Shown: piece by piece, positions 8,596 to 18,421 of the stretch
Position numbering within the stretch: the stretch's first letter is position 1
How the letters are laid out: each line of letters begins with the position of its first letter
From: Spirosoma montaniterrae
GTDB taxonomy: Bacteria > Bacteroidota > Bacteroidia > Cytophagales > Spirosomataceae
Direction of reading: 5' to 3'
Length of the DNA: 64,000 bases
NCBI RefSeq assembly: GCF_001988955.1
Contig: NZ_CP014263.1
Coordinates: 1,240,001-1,304,000 of the forward strand
Notes under the pieces: generated by a model
The model's database searches: none
The model's input: only the letters and a program-made list of their open reading frames with translations
What the model was told of the DNA's origin: nothing
Position numbers and translations under genes: made by a program

Positions 8596-10878
8596 ATGGC
8601 ATTTGACGTCGATATGATTCAACGCGTATACGCCGGTTTGGGCGAGCGTGTTGGAGCAGCCCGGCAGGTAGTGGGTCGCCCGCTAACACTGTCGGAAAAA
8701 ATCTTGTACAGTCACCTTTTTGCTGGTCCCGGTACCCCGGCTACGCCCACGCAGGCGTATGAGCGGGGCAAAGCCTACGTGGACTTCGCGCCCGACCGCG
8801 TTGCCATGCAGGACGCCACGGCGCAGATGGCTCTGCTACAGTTTATGCAGGCAGGCCGGGCGAAAGTGGCCGTTCCATCGACGGTTCACTGCGACCACCT
8901 GATTCAGGCCGAAGTGGGTGCCGATAAAGACCTCGACATCGCCAAAAGCAAAAACAAAGAGGTGTATGATTTTCTCGCGTCGGTGTCGGATAAGTACGGC
9001 ATCGGTTTCTGGAAACCCGGCGCTGGTATCATTCACCAGGTGGTGATCGAAAATTATGCCTTTCCCGGTGGTATGATGATTGGTACAGACTCGCATACGC
9101 CGAACGCGGGCGGTCTGGGTATGATTGCCATTGGCGTAGGTGGTGCCGATGCCTGCGACGTAATGGCGGGCTTAGCCTGGGAGCTGAAAATGCCGAAACT
9201 GATCGGTGTGAAGCTGACCGGCAAACTCAGCGGCTGGGCGTCGGCAAAAGACGTGATCCTGCGCGTGGCGGGTATTCTGACCGTAAAAGGTGGTACGGGC
9301 TGCATCGTAGAGTACTTCGGCGACGGAGCCGAAAGCCTGTCGGCAACGGGCAAAGGCACGATCTGCAACATGGGTGCCGAAATTGGCGCAACAACCTCGA
9401 TTTTTGCCTACGACGAGCGCATGGGCAACTACCTCCGTGCCACCAGCCGTGCCGACATTGCCGATGCCGCCGAAGCAGTTAAGGAGCATCTGCGTGCCGA
9501 CGATGAGGTGTATGCCGACCCAGCCACCTACTACGATCAACTGATTGAAATTGACCTGAATACGCTGGAGCCGCACATCAACGGCCCATTCACGCCCGAT
9601 CTGGCATGGCCGCTGTCGAACTTCGCGAAGGCCGTCAAAGAAAACGGCTGGCCCTCAACATTAGAGGTGGGCCTGATTGGTTCCTGCACCAACTCCAGCT
9701 ACGAAGACATGACCCGCTCGGCGTCGATTGCCGCGCAGGCCGCTGCCAAAAACCTGAAAACAAAAGCCGAATTTACGATAACGCCTGGTTCGGAACTGGT
9801 TCGGTTTACGGCAGAACGCGACGGAATTCTGGATACGTTCGAGGGAATTGGCGGGGTTGTGCTGGCGAATGCCTGTGGCCCCTGCATCGGCCAATGGGCA
9901 CGGCACATGGACGACCCGACCCGCAAAAACTCGATCATCACCTCATTTAACCGCAACTTTGCCAAGCGGAACGACGGTAACGCCAGTACGCACGCGTTTG
10001 TGGCTTCGCCCGAAATCGTGACAGCATTCGCCATTGCGGGCGACCTGACGTTCAACCCGATGACCGATACGCTGACCAACGAAAATGGGGAGCAGGTGAA
10101 ACTCGACGAGCCACAGGGCATCGAACAGCCGGTGAAAGGGTATGCCGTTGACGACGCGGGCTATCAGGCTCCGGCAGAAGATGGTTCGGGGGTGCAGGTG
10201 AAAGTATCGCCCACGTCAGACCGCCTGCAACTGCTGGCCCCGTTTGCGGCCTGGGAAGGCACCGATCTTGCCGGCCTGAAACTGCTCATCAAAGCAAAAG
10301 GCAAGTGTACGACCGACCATATTTCGATGGCGGGTCCGTGGCTGAAATATCGCGGCCATTTGGACAACATCTCGAATAACATGCTGATTGGCGCGGTCAA
10401 CTACTACAACGAGAAAACCAATAGCGTGAAGAACCAACTGACCGGCGAATATGGCGAAGTGCCTGCCGTTCAGCGGGCGTATAAAGCTGCTGGTGTTGGT
10501 TCGGTGGTGGTTGGCGACGAAAACTACGGCGAAGGCTCCAGCCGCGAACATGCCGCTATGGAACCGCGCTTCCTCGGCGTTCGCGCTATTCTGGTGCGGT
10601 CGTTCGCCCGGATTCACGAAACGAACCTGAAAAAGCAGGGAATGCTCGCGCTCACGTTTGCCAACCCCGCCGACTACGACAAGGTGCAGGAAGATGACAG
10701 CATCGATATTCTGGGCCTGACGACCTTTGCCCCCGGCGTTCCGCTGACCGTTCGGCTCAACCACGCCGACGGTTCGACCGATGAGTTTGCGGTGAACCAC
10801 ACCTACAACGAAGGCCAAATCGAGTGGTTCAAAGCGGGTGCGGCTCTGAACATCATCCGCCAGAAGCAGGACGCGTAA
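8596..10878 (+). CDS. acn: Aconitate hydratase (mitochondrial-type)
   Basis: TCA-cycle enzyme that interconverts citrate and isocitrate through cis-aconitate using a 4Fe-4S cluster. The 760-aa length and sequence match the mitochondrial-type aconitases common in Bacteroidota rather than AcnA or AcnB of enterics. Visible motifs: [17 protein letters not shown] in the N-terminal part; the cluster cysteines in [11 protein letters not shown] and ANACGPCIG; and the C-terminal swivel domain with [19 protein letters not shown]. It is a single gene, followed at once by a stem-loop at 10892-10936. Confidence 0.96.
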   Translation: MAFDVDMIQRVYAGLGERVGAARQVVGRPLTLSEKILYSHLFAGPGTPATPTQAYERGKAYVDFAPDRVAMQDATAQMALLQFMQAGRAKVAVPSTVHCDHLIQAEVGADKDLDIAKSKNKEVYDFLASVSDKYGIGFWKPGAGIIHQVVIENYAFPGGMMIGTDSHTPNAGGLGMIAIGVGGADACDVMAGLAWELKMPKLIGVKLTGKLSGWASAKDVILRVAGILTVKGGTGCIVEYFGDGAESLSATGKGTICNMGAEIGATTSIFAYDERMGNYLRATSRADIADAAEAVKEHLRADDEVYADPATYYDQLIEIDLNTLEPHINGPFTPDLAWPLSNFAKAVKENGWPSTLEVGLIGSCTNSSYEDMTRSASIAAQAAAKNLKTKAEFTITPGSELVRFTAERDGILDTFEGIGGVVLANACGPCIGQWARHMDDPTRKNSIITSFNRNFAKRNDGNASTHAFVASPEIVTAFAIAGDLTFNPMTDTLTNENGEQVKLDEPQGIEQPVKGYAVDDAGYQAPAEDGSGVQVKVSPTSDRLQLLAPFAAWEGTDLAGLKLLIKAKGKCTTDHISMAGPWLKYRGHLDNISNNMLIGAVNYYNEKTNSVKNQLTGEYGEVPAVQRAYKAAGVGSVVVGDENYGEGSSREHAAMEPRFLGVRAILVRSFARIHETNLKKQGMLALTFANPADYDKVQEDDSIDILGLTTFAPGVPLTVRLNHADGSTDEFAVNHTYNEGQIEWFKAGAALNIIRQKQDA

Positions 10879-10891
10879 GTAATAGCGTAAG

Positions 10892-10936
10892 GCGGGTGGA
10901 AACCCGCAACGTCTCAACATGCGGGTTTCCACCCGC
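10892..10936. repeat. Palindromic repeat/terminator after aconitase
   Basis: A perfect 17-base inverted repeat (GCGGGTGGAAACCCGCA and its complement) with an 11-base loop. Each arm also folds on itself (GCGGGT-GGAA-ACCCGC), as in REP-type elements. It lies 14 bases after the aconitase stop and could end that transcript. Confidence 0.65.
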
Positions 10937-11020
10937 TCTACACAAACCCGGTCGGCTATGCTGCTGACCGGGTTTGTTTCTAATAGCGGTAATTTTAGTC
11001 GAATTACGGCTTTTCGGCGT

Positions 11021-12391
11021 ATGAATCGCCTGTTCGCATGCTTTCTGATTTGCACCGTTGTGGCCCTTGCGGCCTATCGCAGCACGGTCAAGCCATCTAC
11101 ATCAATACCTCCCAACATCGTTTTTATCCTCGCCGATGACCTCGGCTATGGCGATTTGTCGTGCTTTGGGGCTACGGATTTGCGAACGCCCCACATCGAT
11201 AGTCTGATTGGGGCGGGGGTTCGGTTTACTAATTTCTACGCCAACAGTTCGGTGTGTTCGCCAAGCCGGGCGGCACTACTGTCGGGCCGATACCCGGAGC
11301 GCGTGGGCGTTCCCGGCGTCATTCGCGACGACACGACCGATAGCTGGGGCTATCTTTCGCCTGCGGCTACGCTGCTGCCGGTTTATCTTAAACGGTCAGG
11401 CTACCATACCGCTCTGACGGGCAAATGGCACCTCGGTCTCGAATCGCCCAACCTGCCCAACGAGCGCGGTTTCGATGAGTTCTACGGTTTGCTGGAGGGC
11501 ATGATAGATGATTATACGGCCAAACTTCGGCACGGGAAAAACTTTCTGCGGCATAACCGACAGCCCATCAGTCCGCCCGGCCACGCCACCGACGTATTTA
11601 CCGACGCGGCTATTCGCTACCTCAACGCCCGCCGAATCATAAGAAAACCATTTTTTCTGTACTTGCCCTACACCGCCCCACACGACCCCCTGCAACCCCC
11701 TGCCAACTACCTTCGGCGGGTGCTGACCCGACAACCCGGCATCGATACTACCCGCGCAAAATTAGTAGCCCTCATCGAACACATGGATGCTAATGTAGGC
11801 CGGGTGATGGCTGCGCTACGTGCCAATGGGCAATGGCAAAATACGTTCATTGTGTTCACCAGCGATAACGGCGGCTGGGGACCGGGCAAAGCCAATAATG
11901 GGTCAAACCGGGGCGTTAAAGGCCAGTTTTATGAAGGCGGTATTCGCATTCCGGCAGGGGTGGCGTGGCCTGACCGGATTGCTAACGGGCGGGTAATTGA
12001 CACCCGTCTGCAACTGATGGACTGGTTTCCTACGCTCCTCGAACTGGCAAACGTCCGGCTGGCAAAGCCGGTTGATGGCTGCTCGTTTCGGACATTACTC
12101 ACCGAATCGAACGCGCAACCCGATTCGATATTCGCTCATCGACCGCTATTTTTTGTCCGGCGCGAGGGGCAGGATACGTACAAAGGTTTGCAGATTCATG
12201 CCATACAGCAACATGGCTGGAAACTGCTGCAACCCACGCCCTTTGCGCCCTATGAATTATACGACCTGACAACCGACCCACTCGAGCGAAAAAATCTTGC
12301 CAATACCGACTGGAAAAAGCGTGATCAACTGATGAAGCATCTGATGGAGCACATCCGGCGGGGCGGACGCGTGCCGTGGCAAAAAGGCTAA
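11021..12391 (+). CDS. Secreted sulfatase (arylsulfatase family)
   Basis: Hydrolyses sulfate esters; a formylglycine-dependent type I sulfatase. Starting at MNRLFACFLICTVVALAAY (ATG at 11021, 456 aa) there is an N-terminal export signal. The catalytic core follows at PNIVFILADDLGYGD (metal-binding Asp pair) and the modification motif CSPSR in SSVCSPSRAALLSGR, whose Cys would become formylglycine. TGKWHLG and FTSDNGG are further hallmarks. The open frame extends upstream to 10919 through the palindromic repeat, which argues for the later start. No maturase is visible in the window. Confidence 0.88.
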   Translation: MNRLFACFLICTVVALAAYRSTVKPSTSIPPNIVFILADDLGYGDLSCFGATDLRTPHIDSLIGAGVRFTNFYANSSVCSPSRAALLSGRYPERVGVPGVIRDDTTDSWGYLSPAATLLPVYLKRSGYHTALTGKWHLGLESPNLPNERGFDEFYGLLEGMIDDYTAKLRHGKNFLRHNRQPISPPGHATDVFTDAAIRYLNARRIIRKPFFLYLPYTAPHDPLQPPANYLRRVLTRQPGIDTTRAKLVALIEHMDANVGRVMAALRANGQWQNTFIVFTSDNGGWGPGKANNGSNRGVKGQFYEGGIRIPAGVAWPDRIANGRVIDTRLQLMDWFPTLLELANVRLAKPVDGCSFRTLLTESNAQPDSIFAHRPLFFVRREGQDTYKGLQIHAIQQHGWKLLQPTPFAPYELYDLTTDPLERKNLANTDWKKRDQLMKHLMEHIRRGGRVPWQKG

Positions 12392-12520
12392 TTAGTCGAT
12401 ACGTTCTATTTGGGGCGGAATTTTATTTAATACATATCCGAAACTGATGCAACGGTTGTAGCACATACTGCGTAGGGATAGGCAACTTTGTACTTAATTT
12501 TCTACGCATCACTCACACCC

Positions 12521-13921
12521 ATGCGCCATCCTGTCATTCAGTTTTTCGGGCTGATTATTTGTATATCAGCCCTTATTTATGCGTGCAAATCAGACACTGG
12601 TACAGCCGTTACGCCATCATCGGCCATTGTTTCAGGGCTAACCTGCGGCTCTGCCACGTTCTCTGCCACAACAATCAGCGGTACAGCTTACACCGGTACG
12701 GCTACTATTCCGTATACAGGCGGTAACGGTGTTACCTATGCGGCTGGCAGTGCCATTGCCTCTACGGGCGTCGTGGGTCTTAATGCTACACTACAGGCTG
12801 GTACGCTATCTACTGGAGCCGGAAAGCTGACTTTTTCGATTAGTGGTACACCGTCAGGCAGCGGAACGGCTACGTTTGCTATCAGCTTTGGCGGGCAAAC
12901 CTGTGCCTTGGCGGTGCCAATATCGTTGTCAGTAATAACGCCAGGCAGCAGTACTGGCGTAAGCGGTACCAGTAGCTTATCGGCTGTTGTTGCAGCCGCA
13001 GAAGCGTTTAAAGCTACGCTCACGGCCAGTCAGTTGGCATTAGTGCAGTTGGCGTATTCCAAAACCGATGCGTTGAAATGGTCGAACCTGCCCGACGGAC
13101 TGTATAACGGGCGGGTGGGTATTAAGCTAAGTGTTCTCAACGCTACCCAACTGGCTGCGTTTTACACGCTGATGGGTACGGTTATGGCACGGGACGTAAC
13201 CAACGAAGGCTTAGACGAACTGGAGGGCGGGTTGGTAGCCGATGATTATCTGGGAGCCAACGGCGGCAGTGCTGCGACTTACTCACGGGGTAATTTTCAT
13301 GTAGCTTTTTTGGGAACGCCGAGTAATACCGGCCTGTGGGAATTACAATTTGGTGGGCACCATTATACGTTTGCCAATACGTATAACAACGGTAAAGTTA
13401 CTGGCGTAACACCTTCGTTCCGGGCCGTTGAGCCGATGGCGACAATAACGGCTAATAACCGCACTTATCAGCCTGTTGAGCAGGAACGGGCCGCGTTTGC
13501 TGCCTTGCTGATGGGACTGAGCAGCACTGAACAAGCAACGGCTAAATTAGCTGCAACCTACTCCGACGTTCTACTCGGCCCTGGTAAAGACGGGCAGTTC
13601 CCCACTGCAAAATCGGGCGTAAAAGTAGGTGACCTGACGGCGGCAAAAAAAGAACTGGTGTTGAATGCTATTAAACTGTATGTCAACGATCTGGATGCCG
13701 AAACAGCCGCTACCATATTGGCTAAATATACGTCAGAGATAGACAACACTTATGTCGCCTATTCGGGTACAACTGCCGTCACGTCGCAGAATGACTACAT
13801 TCGCATCGATGGTCCGAGCATCTGGATCGAGTTTTCATACCAGGGCGGGATAGTGATTCGTAATACACCACATCCGCATTCGGTCTGGCGTGATCGCACG
13901 GGCGATTACGGCGGAAATTAA
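12521..13921 (+). CDS. DUF3500-family lipoprotein
   Basis: Exported protein of 466 aa from the ATG at 12521. The signal MRHPVIQFFGLIICISALIY ends at AC, a plausible lipobox with Cys22. The next ~120 residues are Ser/Thr/Gly-rich repeats of Ig/adhesin-like character (SGTAYTGTATIPYTGG). The remainder resembles DUF3500: LWELQFGGHHYTFA in the middle and HPHSVWRDRTGDYGG at the end. The function of DUF3500 is unknown; a catalytic role has been neither shown nor excluded. The signal decides the start; the open frame begins 11 codons earlier. Confidence 0.72.
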   Translation: MRHPVIQFFGLIICISALIYACKSDTGTAVTPSSAIVSGLTCGSATFSATTISGTAYTGTATIPYTGGNGVTYAAGSAIASTGVVGLNATLQAGTLSTGAGKLTFSISGTPSGSGTATFAISFGGQTCALAVPISLSVITPGSSTGVSGTSSLSAVVAAAEAFKATLTASQLALVQLAYSKTDALKWSNLPDGLYNGRVGIKLSVLNATQLAAFYTLMGTVMARDVTNEGLDELEGGLVADDYLGANGGSAATYSRGNFHVAFLGTPSNTGLWELQFGGHHYTFANTYNNGKVTGVTPSFRAVEPMATITANNRTYQPVEQERAAFAALLMGLSSTEQATAKLAATYSDVLLGPGKDGQFPTAKSGVKVGDLTAAKKELVLNAIKLYVNDLDAETAATILAKYTSEIDNTYVAYSGTTAVTSQNDYIRIDGPSIWIEFSYQGGIVIRNTPHPHSVWRDRTGDYGGN

Positions 13922-13929
13922 GAAAAGTC

Positions 13930-14645
13930 AACCACCCCCCGCTAAACCAGGGGGCTTGCAAGGCAGGTAACTAACCACTACTGAGCCAGCAAGACCCCAT
14001 TAGCGACGTGGTAATCGAGGACGTGAAGGCAAGGGTAACGAAAGGTTCGGCGTTCAGCCCCGTTCAGTGCGGCAAAGACTTTCTGTATAGTCAGCTAAAA
14101 AAACGCTACACCCTGCATACCTACGAAGGGTGGCAGACCGCCAATATGCGTAGTGTTCTTGGCCTTGCCAAAGACCCGCGAAAGTTAGAAATGAACTGGA
14201 ACGTACACTGCGTGGATAGCTACTGTCTCTGCTACTGGCAAACAGCGTGTACGCTGGATAACACGGAAGTCATGGTTATCAAGCCCCTGAAACTCTACCG
14301 TCGTCAGTTGCACGTATTCAACTACAGCAAGGGAGGTAAGCGACGTGAGTATGGCGGTACGCGCTCAATGGGTATCAGCCGGGGTACGTTGGTGAAGCAT
14401 CCTAAGTACGGCCTGTCGTATGTCGGCGGGAGTAGCAATAGCCGGGTGTCGCTACATGGTATGGATGGAAAACGTCTTTGCCAGAATGCCAAACCGTCGG
14501 ATTTAAGAATCAGAAAACAGTTAACCTATGTTTAATTCAGGAATCACCCTACCGCACACGGCCTTGTACCCCTTCGGGCGTACTGCCGAACGTCGGCCCG
14601 GCGCGATTCCTCCCCGCGCTAAAGCACGGGGTTTCCTCGCGGGAT
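13930..14645 (+). mobile_element. Decayed IS200/IS605-associated IscB element
   Basis: Two similar G/C hairpins bound a truncated IscB-like gene: CCCCC-GCTAAACCA-GGGGG at 13936-13954 upstream, and CCCCG-CGCTAAAGCA-CGGGG inside 14611-14635 downstream, followed by TTTCCTCGCGGG. Such hairpins resemble element ends, and the upstream one also sits where the guide RNA of IscB systems would start. No transposase is present. The RNA and end assignments are inference from position and shape; boundaries are approximate. Confidence 0.42.
13975..14535 (+). pseudogene. iscB: C-terminal remnant of an IscB-like RNA-guided nuclease
   Basis: The frame opens after a TAA at 13972 and runs to 14535; a GTG at 14008 could start it, but it looks like a 5'-truncated gene. 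What remains begins at the RuvC-II segment (PISDVVIEDVKA, with the acidic Glu), then RuvC-III (NWNVHCVDSYCL), then the C-terminal domain RRQLHVFNYSKGGKRREYGG and LVKHPKYGLSYVGG. The bridge helix, RuvC-I and probably HNH parts of an intact IscB (about 400-500 aa) are absent. IscB proteins are IS200/IS605-associated ancestors of Cas9. Because the front half of the nuclease is gone, it is very unlikely to cut DNA; it may be a fossil or a retained RNA/DNA-binding fragment. Confidence 0.7.
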
Positions 14646-14653
14646 TATCATGA

Positions 14654-16006
14654 ATGAAAAGTAGGTTTGTGGTCGTGGCCTTTCTACAACGAATTACCTG
14701 GCAAATGCTTTGTGCTGCCACCTTCGTTTTTTACTATTCATTGTTCACGTTTCATTTATCGGCCCATCCCATGCCGAATTCGGTGGTGCTGATGACAGTA
14801 CACCCCAACCGCATCGATGCTGAGGTACAGATTCCACTCATTGAATTGCAGGCTGCTTACGGCCATGTACTAAATGACCATTCTACGGAATTGGTAGCCC
14901 GGCTGGGGCCACAGCTTCGGGCGTATCTGGCGCAGCATATCCGTCCCCAAACCATTGATGGCCAGCCCTGGGCCGTATCAATAGGCGCGCTGACGGTACA
15001 GGAAACGCAAAACGCTGTTAACGGCGTTTATCGTGAACTGACCGCACAGGTGCAATTATATCCGCCTGCTGGGGCCAACGTTCGGCAGTTTGTTTTTTAT
15101 TACGATGTTGTTCTGCATCAGGTCGTTACGCACAAGATTTTGGTAGCCGTTCGACAAGACTGGGCCGGGGGCATGATGCCGCACGATTCCAGTACAAGCG
15201 TGGGAGTTATTGAGTTAGACATACCAACCGAAACCATAAAGCCGCTTACGGTTAACTTCGAGCCGGGAAGCCTCTGGACAGGCTTCCGGACACTGTTTAA
15301 TCTTGGTGTGCACCATATTTCAGAAGGTACTGACCACCTGTTGTTTTTGCTGGTTTTACTACTACCCGCCCCGTTGCTTACGGAGACCGAACCCGGTAAA
15401 GCTAAACGGTGGGGTAGTTTCGGCGGTATTCGTTATGGCCTGCTACGGCTGCTGGTCATTGTAACGGCCTTTACCTTCGGACACTCGCTGACACTGCTGG
15501 CGGGGGCAGTAGGATGGGTGAGCCTGCCGAGTCAGCCGGTTGAAATACTGATTGCGCTATCGATTTTTGTATCGGCTCTACACGCGCTACGGCCTTTGTT
15601 TCCAGAGCAGGAAGGCTGGATTGCCGCTGGTTTTGGGCTTGTACATGGTCTGGCGTTTGCCGGTACACTTACTAAGCTGCAACTCGACGCAGGCCCGATG
15701 GCACTGAGCATTCTGGGTTTCAATCTTGGTATTGAAGCGATGCAGCTTTTTGTTATATGTCTTACGCTACCCTGGTTCATGCTCCTCAGCCGCACAGTCG
15801 TCTACGCACCCGTGCGGGTTGGCGGGGCCGTGCTGGCGGGCGTGGCTGCGCTGGCCTGGGTGGTCGAACGGTTTACTGGCGTAGAAAACGTTCTGACGTT
15901 ATACATCGAACAACTGGCCGCGTACCCCTTTTACCTCCTGACAGTACTGATTTTAGTGGCTACAGGTAGCTTGCTCTGGACGCACATTCGCACACAGCGC
16001 GTATGA
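14654..16006 (+). CDS. HupE/UreJ-like membrane protein with exported N-terminal domain
   Basis: 450-aa membrane protein. An N-terminal hydrophobic segment (about 8-36) is followed by a ~190-residue soluble region and then six to seven membrane helices. The membrane part has the HupE/UreJ_2 pattern: GVHHISEGTDHLLFLL, TAFTFGHSLTLL and FGLVHGLAFAG, whose conserved His/Asp residues suggest metal binding. Relatives are sometimes linked with nickel or other metal uptake, but this subfamily has no firm function. The start codon lies only 9 bases past the right hairpin of the IscB remnant, so the element may have altered its promoter. It converges on the histidine kinase gene with a 26-base gap. Confidence 0.75.
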   Translation: MKSRFVVVAFLQRITWQMLCAATFVFYYSLFTFHLSAHPMPNSVVLMTVHPNRIDAEVQIPLIELQAAYGHVLNDHSTELVARLGPQLRAYLAQHIRPQTIDGQPWAVSIGALTVQETQNAVNGVYRELTAQVQLYPPAGANVRQFVFYYDVVLHQVVTHKILVAVRQDWAGGMMPHDSSTSVGVIELDIPTETIKPLTVNFEPGSLWTGFRTLFNLGVHHISEGTDHLLFLLVLLLPAPLLTETEPGKAKRWGSFGGIRYGLLRLLVIVTAFTFGHSLTLLAGAVGWVSLPSQPVEILIALSIFVSALHALRPLFPEQEGWIAAGFGLVHGLAFAGTLTKLQLDAGPMALSILGFNLGIEAMQLFVICLTLPWFMLLSRTVVYAPVRVGGAVLAGVAALAWVVERFTGVENVLTLYIEQLAAYPFYLLTVLILVATGSLLWTHIRTQRV

Positions 16007-16032
16007 AAAACAACGTCAAAACAGTTCCACCG

Positions 16033-18342
16033 TTACAATTGAACCGGAAAGTACAGCCGGAACGTAGCTCCCTGCCCTTCTGTGCTGCTGGCCGTAACAA
16101 TTCCGGCGTGGTTTTCCATCACCCGGCGCACAATGGCGAGGCCAATGCCCGTGCCGCTGTAGGGACTGCTTTTGCCGTGCAGCCGCTCGAAAGCTCCAAA
16201 AATCTGTTCGCGGTACTGCTCGTTGAAGCCAATACCGTTGTCGGCTACGGTGATTTCCCAGTAGGCAGACCGGTGCAGCCCGCTATTTGATGGTAGCGCA
16301 CTCCGGCTTATGGCGCGGGCTGAGAGCGTAATGTGGGGCGGCTTACCAGGACTCGAAAATTTGAGCGCGTTGGAGAGCAGGTTCTGAAAAACCTGCCTTA
16401 GTTGAAGCGCGTCACCAGGAATAGTGGGCAATTCGCTCACGTTCAGTACGGCATTCTTTTCTGAAACGGCCACTTCGAGGTCCTGAAGCACGTCGCCCAC
16501 CACTTTATTCAGGTCAGTGCGTTGATGATCACTAAGTTTGTTTTGGGATAAGCGGGCATAGGCCAGCAAATCGCGGATGAGAATCTGCATTCGGGTGGTT
16601 GCCGACTGCATACGGCGCAACAGATCGACACCGTCGCCAAGCCGGTCGGCATACTGATCGGCCAGCAGATCGCCGAACGATTTGATTTTACGAAGAGGTT
16701 CCTGCAAATCGTGCGAGGCTACCGACGCAAACTGATCCAAACTTTCGTTGCTGCGCCGTAACTGGTTGTTAATCTGCTCGATCTGTTGGCGGGCCAGTTT
16801 GGCTTCGGTAACATTGATAGAAGAGGTCAGCAGACCGTCCTGATCAAATCGAACGGCAGACACTAAATACCAGTACTTACCAATCTGACGTTCCAGGGTG
16901 GCTGGTTTACCGGTTTGAACCACAGCTACGTACTGCATAAGGGCGTCGCTGTTTCGCAGGGGCGGGTTCAGTTCGCAAAGCGTTTTGGTGTAAAGCTCTT
17001 CGGGTGGCAGGCCAAGCATATCGAGTGATGCCTGATTGGCGAACGTGAAACGAAAGTCGGTGATGCGGCCCTCGGCGTCGCGCACTGGCTCGTAGGTAGC
17101 TACCGCTGTCAGGGTGGCATTTAGCACGCTATTGACTATATCGGCCTGCTGCCGAATGAGCCGTTCGGCCAGTTTATGTTCGGTCACATTCATGAATGTG
17201 AGCACGATCTTATCTTTTTCGTATCGTACCGCCGAGGATTCAAACCAGCCTTCGTAGCCATTTACGTCGGTGTAGTGAAGCGTTGCCTGCTGCGGCTCGC
17301 CCGTGTCGGCAGCTTTGGCGTATATGGCAAAAAAGCCGCTTTCTACGTTACCGGGAAACACGTCAAGCAAGGTTCGGCCTTCGAGTTCGGCGGGTGTTCG
17401 GCCTAAGCTTCGCTCTACGGAGCGGTTGGCGCGGTCCATACGAAAATCAACTATGTCGCCTGCTTCGTTGCGGATGGCTGTCATCGCCAGAATGCTGCTG
17501 ATCGACGCGTCGAGCGTAGCCTGAAGCTGATCGGCCTGTTGCTGCGTCAGCAACTGCGTCCGTTTGCGGACGGTGATGTCCTGGGTAATCATAATCAATT
17601 GATCGCCAAACGATACCGTGCGCTGATCGAACCAACCGCTCATGCCGTCGGAGCGGTATTCGAGGTCGTACTGCTCCGATTGCCCATTTCGGCTTACTTC
17701 GCTCAGGACGGAAATGCCTCCATGGGCTGTTGCTTCGGGAAACAGGTCGCTGTAGGTTCGTCCTTCCATTTGCTCGATGGGCAGACCGCGAAGCTGGGCG
17801 GCTGTTCGGTTTACCCGTTCAAATACCCAGTCAGTAATCGGGCCATTGCCGTCTTCACTCCGTTGCGGGCTTAAAAGGCTGATGGCAACAGGTACGTTAT
17901 CGACTAACGTTTCGATCATGTTGGCCGATTGCCGGGCCTGCTCACGGGCCTGTTTGTAATCGGTAATATCGATGAAGTTCACCACCACCCCATCGTTCAT
18001 CTTTGTAACCGAGATGTCGAACCAGTTACGCCCCGCCGTTCGGGACGGATAATATTCTTCGCCCCGATACGGTTCGCCGGTTTCTATAACTGCTACATAC
18101 CGGGCAAACAGATTCGATTCTATGAATTCCGTAAACAGCGTCAATAAGGTGGCATTACGGATAACTTCATCGGAGAAACCTACCCGCTGCCGGAATGCCG
18201 GATTGGTGAGGGTAATGTTAAAATCGATGATTTGGCCCGTTACTACGTCGCGCATGGCCTGCGCGGCATAAATATTGGTCAGCGAATTGTCGAAGACAGC
18301 CCGTAATAACTCGGGCGATGCATCCAGAAAAGTTGAGTTCAT
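16033..18342 (-). CDS. Multi-PAS sensor histidine kinase
   Basis: 769-aa kinase with no clear membrane segment, so probably cytoplasmic. Four PAS/PAC units fill residues ~7-515 (starting SPELLRAVFDNSLTNIY, each with a WF/WY turn and a VxFIDIT/TFMNVT-type end). A HisKA domain follows with phospho-acceptor His544 in ASHDLQEPLRKIKSF, then an ATPase domain with N box (QNLLSNALKF), G1 box (DNGIGF), F box and G2 box (GTGIGLAIV). This last layout resembles phytochrome-type bacterial kinases. No response regulator is encoded nearby, so it is an orphan kinase whose partner lies elsewhere. The signal sensed cannot be told from sequence. Confidence 0.88.
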   Translation of the reverse strand: MNSTFLDASPELLRAVFDNSLTNIYAAQAMRDVVTGQIIDFNITLTNPAFRQRVGFSDEVIRNATLLTLFTEFIESNLFARYVAVIETGEPYRGEEYYPSRTAGRNWFDISVTKMNDGVVVNFIDITDYKQAREQARQSANMIETLVDNVPVAISLLSPQRSEDGNGPITDWVFERVNRTAAQLRGLPIEQMEGRTYSDLFPEATAHGGISVLSEVSRNGQSEQYDLEYRSDGMSGWFDQRTVSFGDQLIMITQDITVRKRTQLLTQQQADQLQATLDASISSILAMTAIRNEAGDIVDFRMDRANRSVERSLGRTPAELEGRTLLDVFPGNVESGFFAIYAKAADTGEPQQATLHYTDVNGYEGWFESSAVRYEKDKIVLTFMNVTEHKLAERLIRQQADIVNSVLNATLTAVATYEPVRDAEGRITDFRFTFANQASLDMLGLPPEELYTKTLCELNPPLRNSDALMQYVAVVQTGKPATLERQIGKYWYLVSAVRFDQDGLLTSSINVTEAKLARQQIEQINNQLRRSNESLDQFASVASHDLQEPLRKIKSFGDLLADQYADRLGDGVDLLRRMQSATTRMQILIRDLLAYARLSQNKLSDHQRTDLNKVVGDVLQDLEVAVSEKNAVLNVSELPTIPGDALQLRQVFQNLLSNALKFSSPGKPPHITLSARAISRSALPSNSGLHRSAYWEITVADNGIGFNEQYREQIFGAFERLHGKSSPYSGTGIGLAIVRRVMENHAGIVTASSTEGQGATFRLYFPVQL

Positions 18343-18421
18343 GCGAGGAAGGCCGGGGCCGGTCAGAAATGGTCTTTAACCGGACGCCCGTGCTATGCAA
18401 ATTATGAAAATACTGGCTCTC

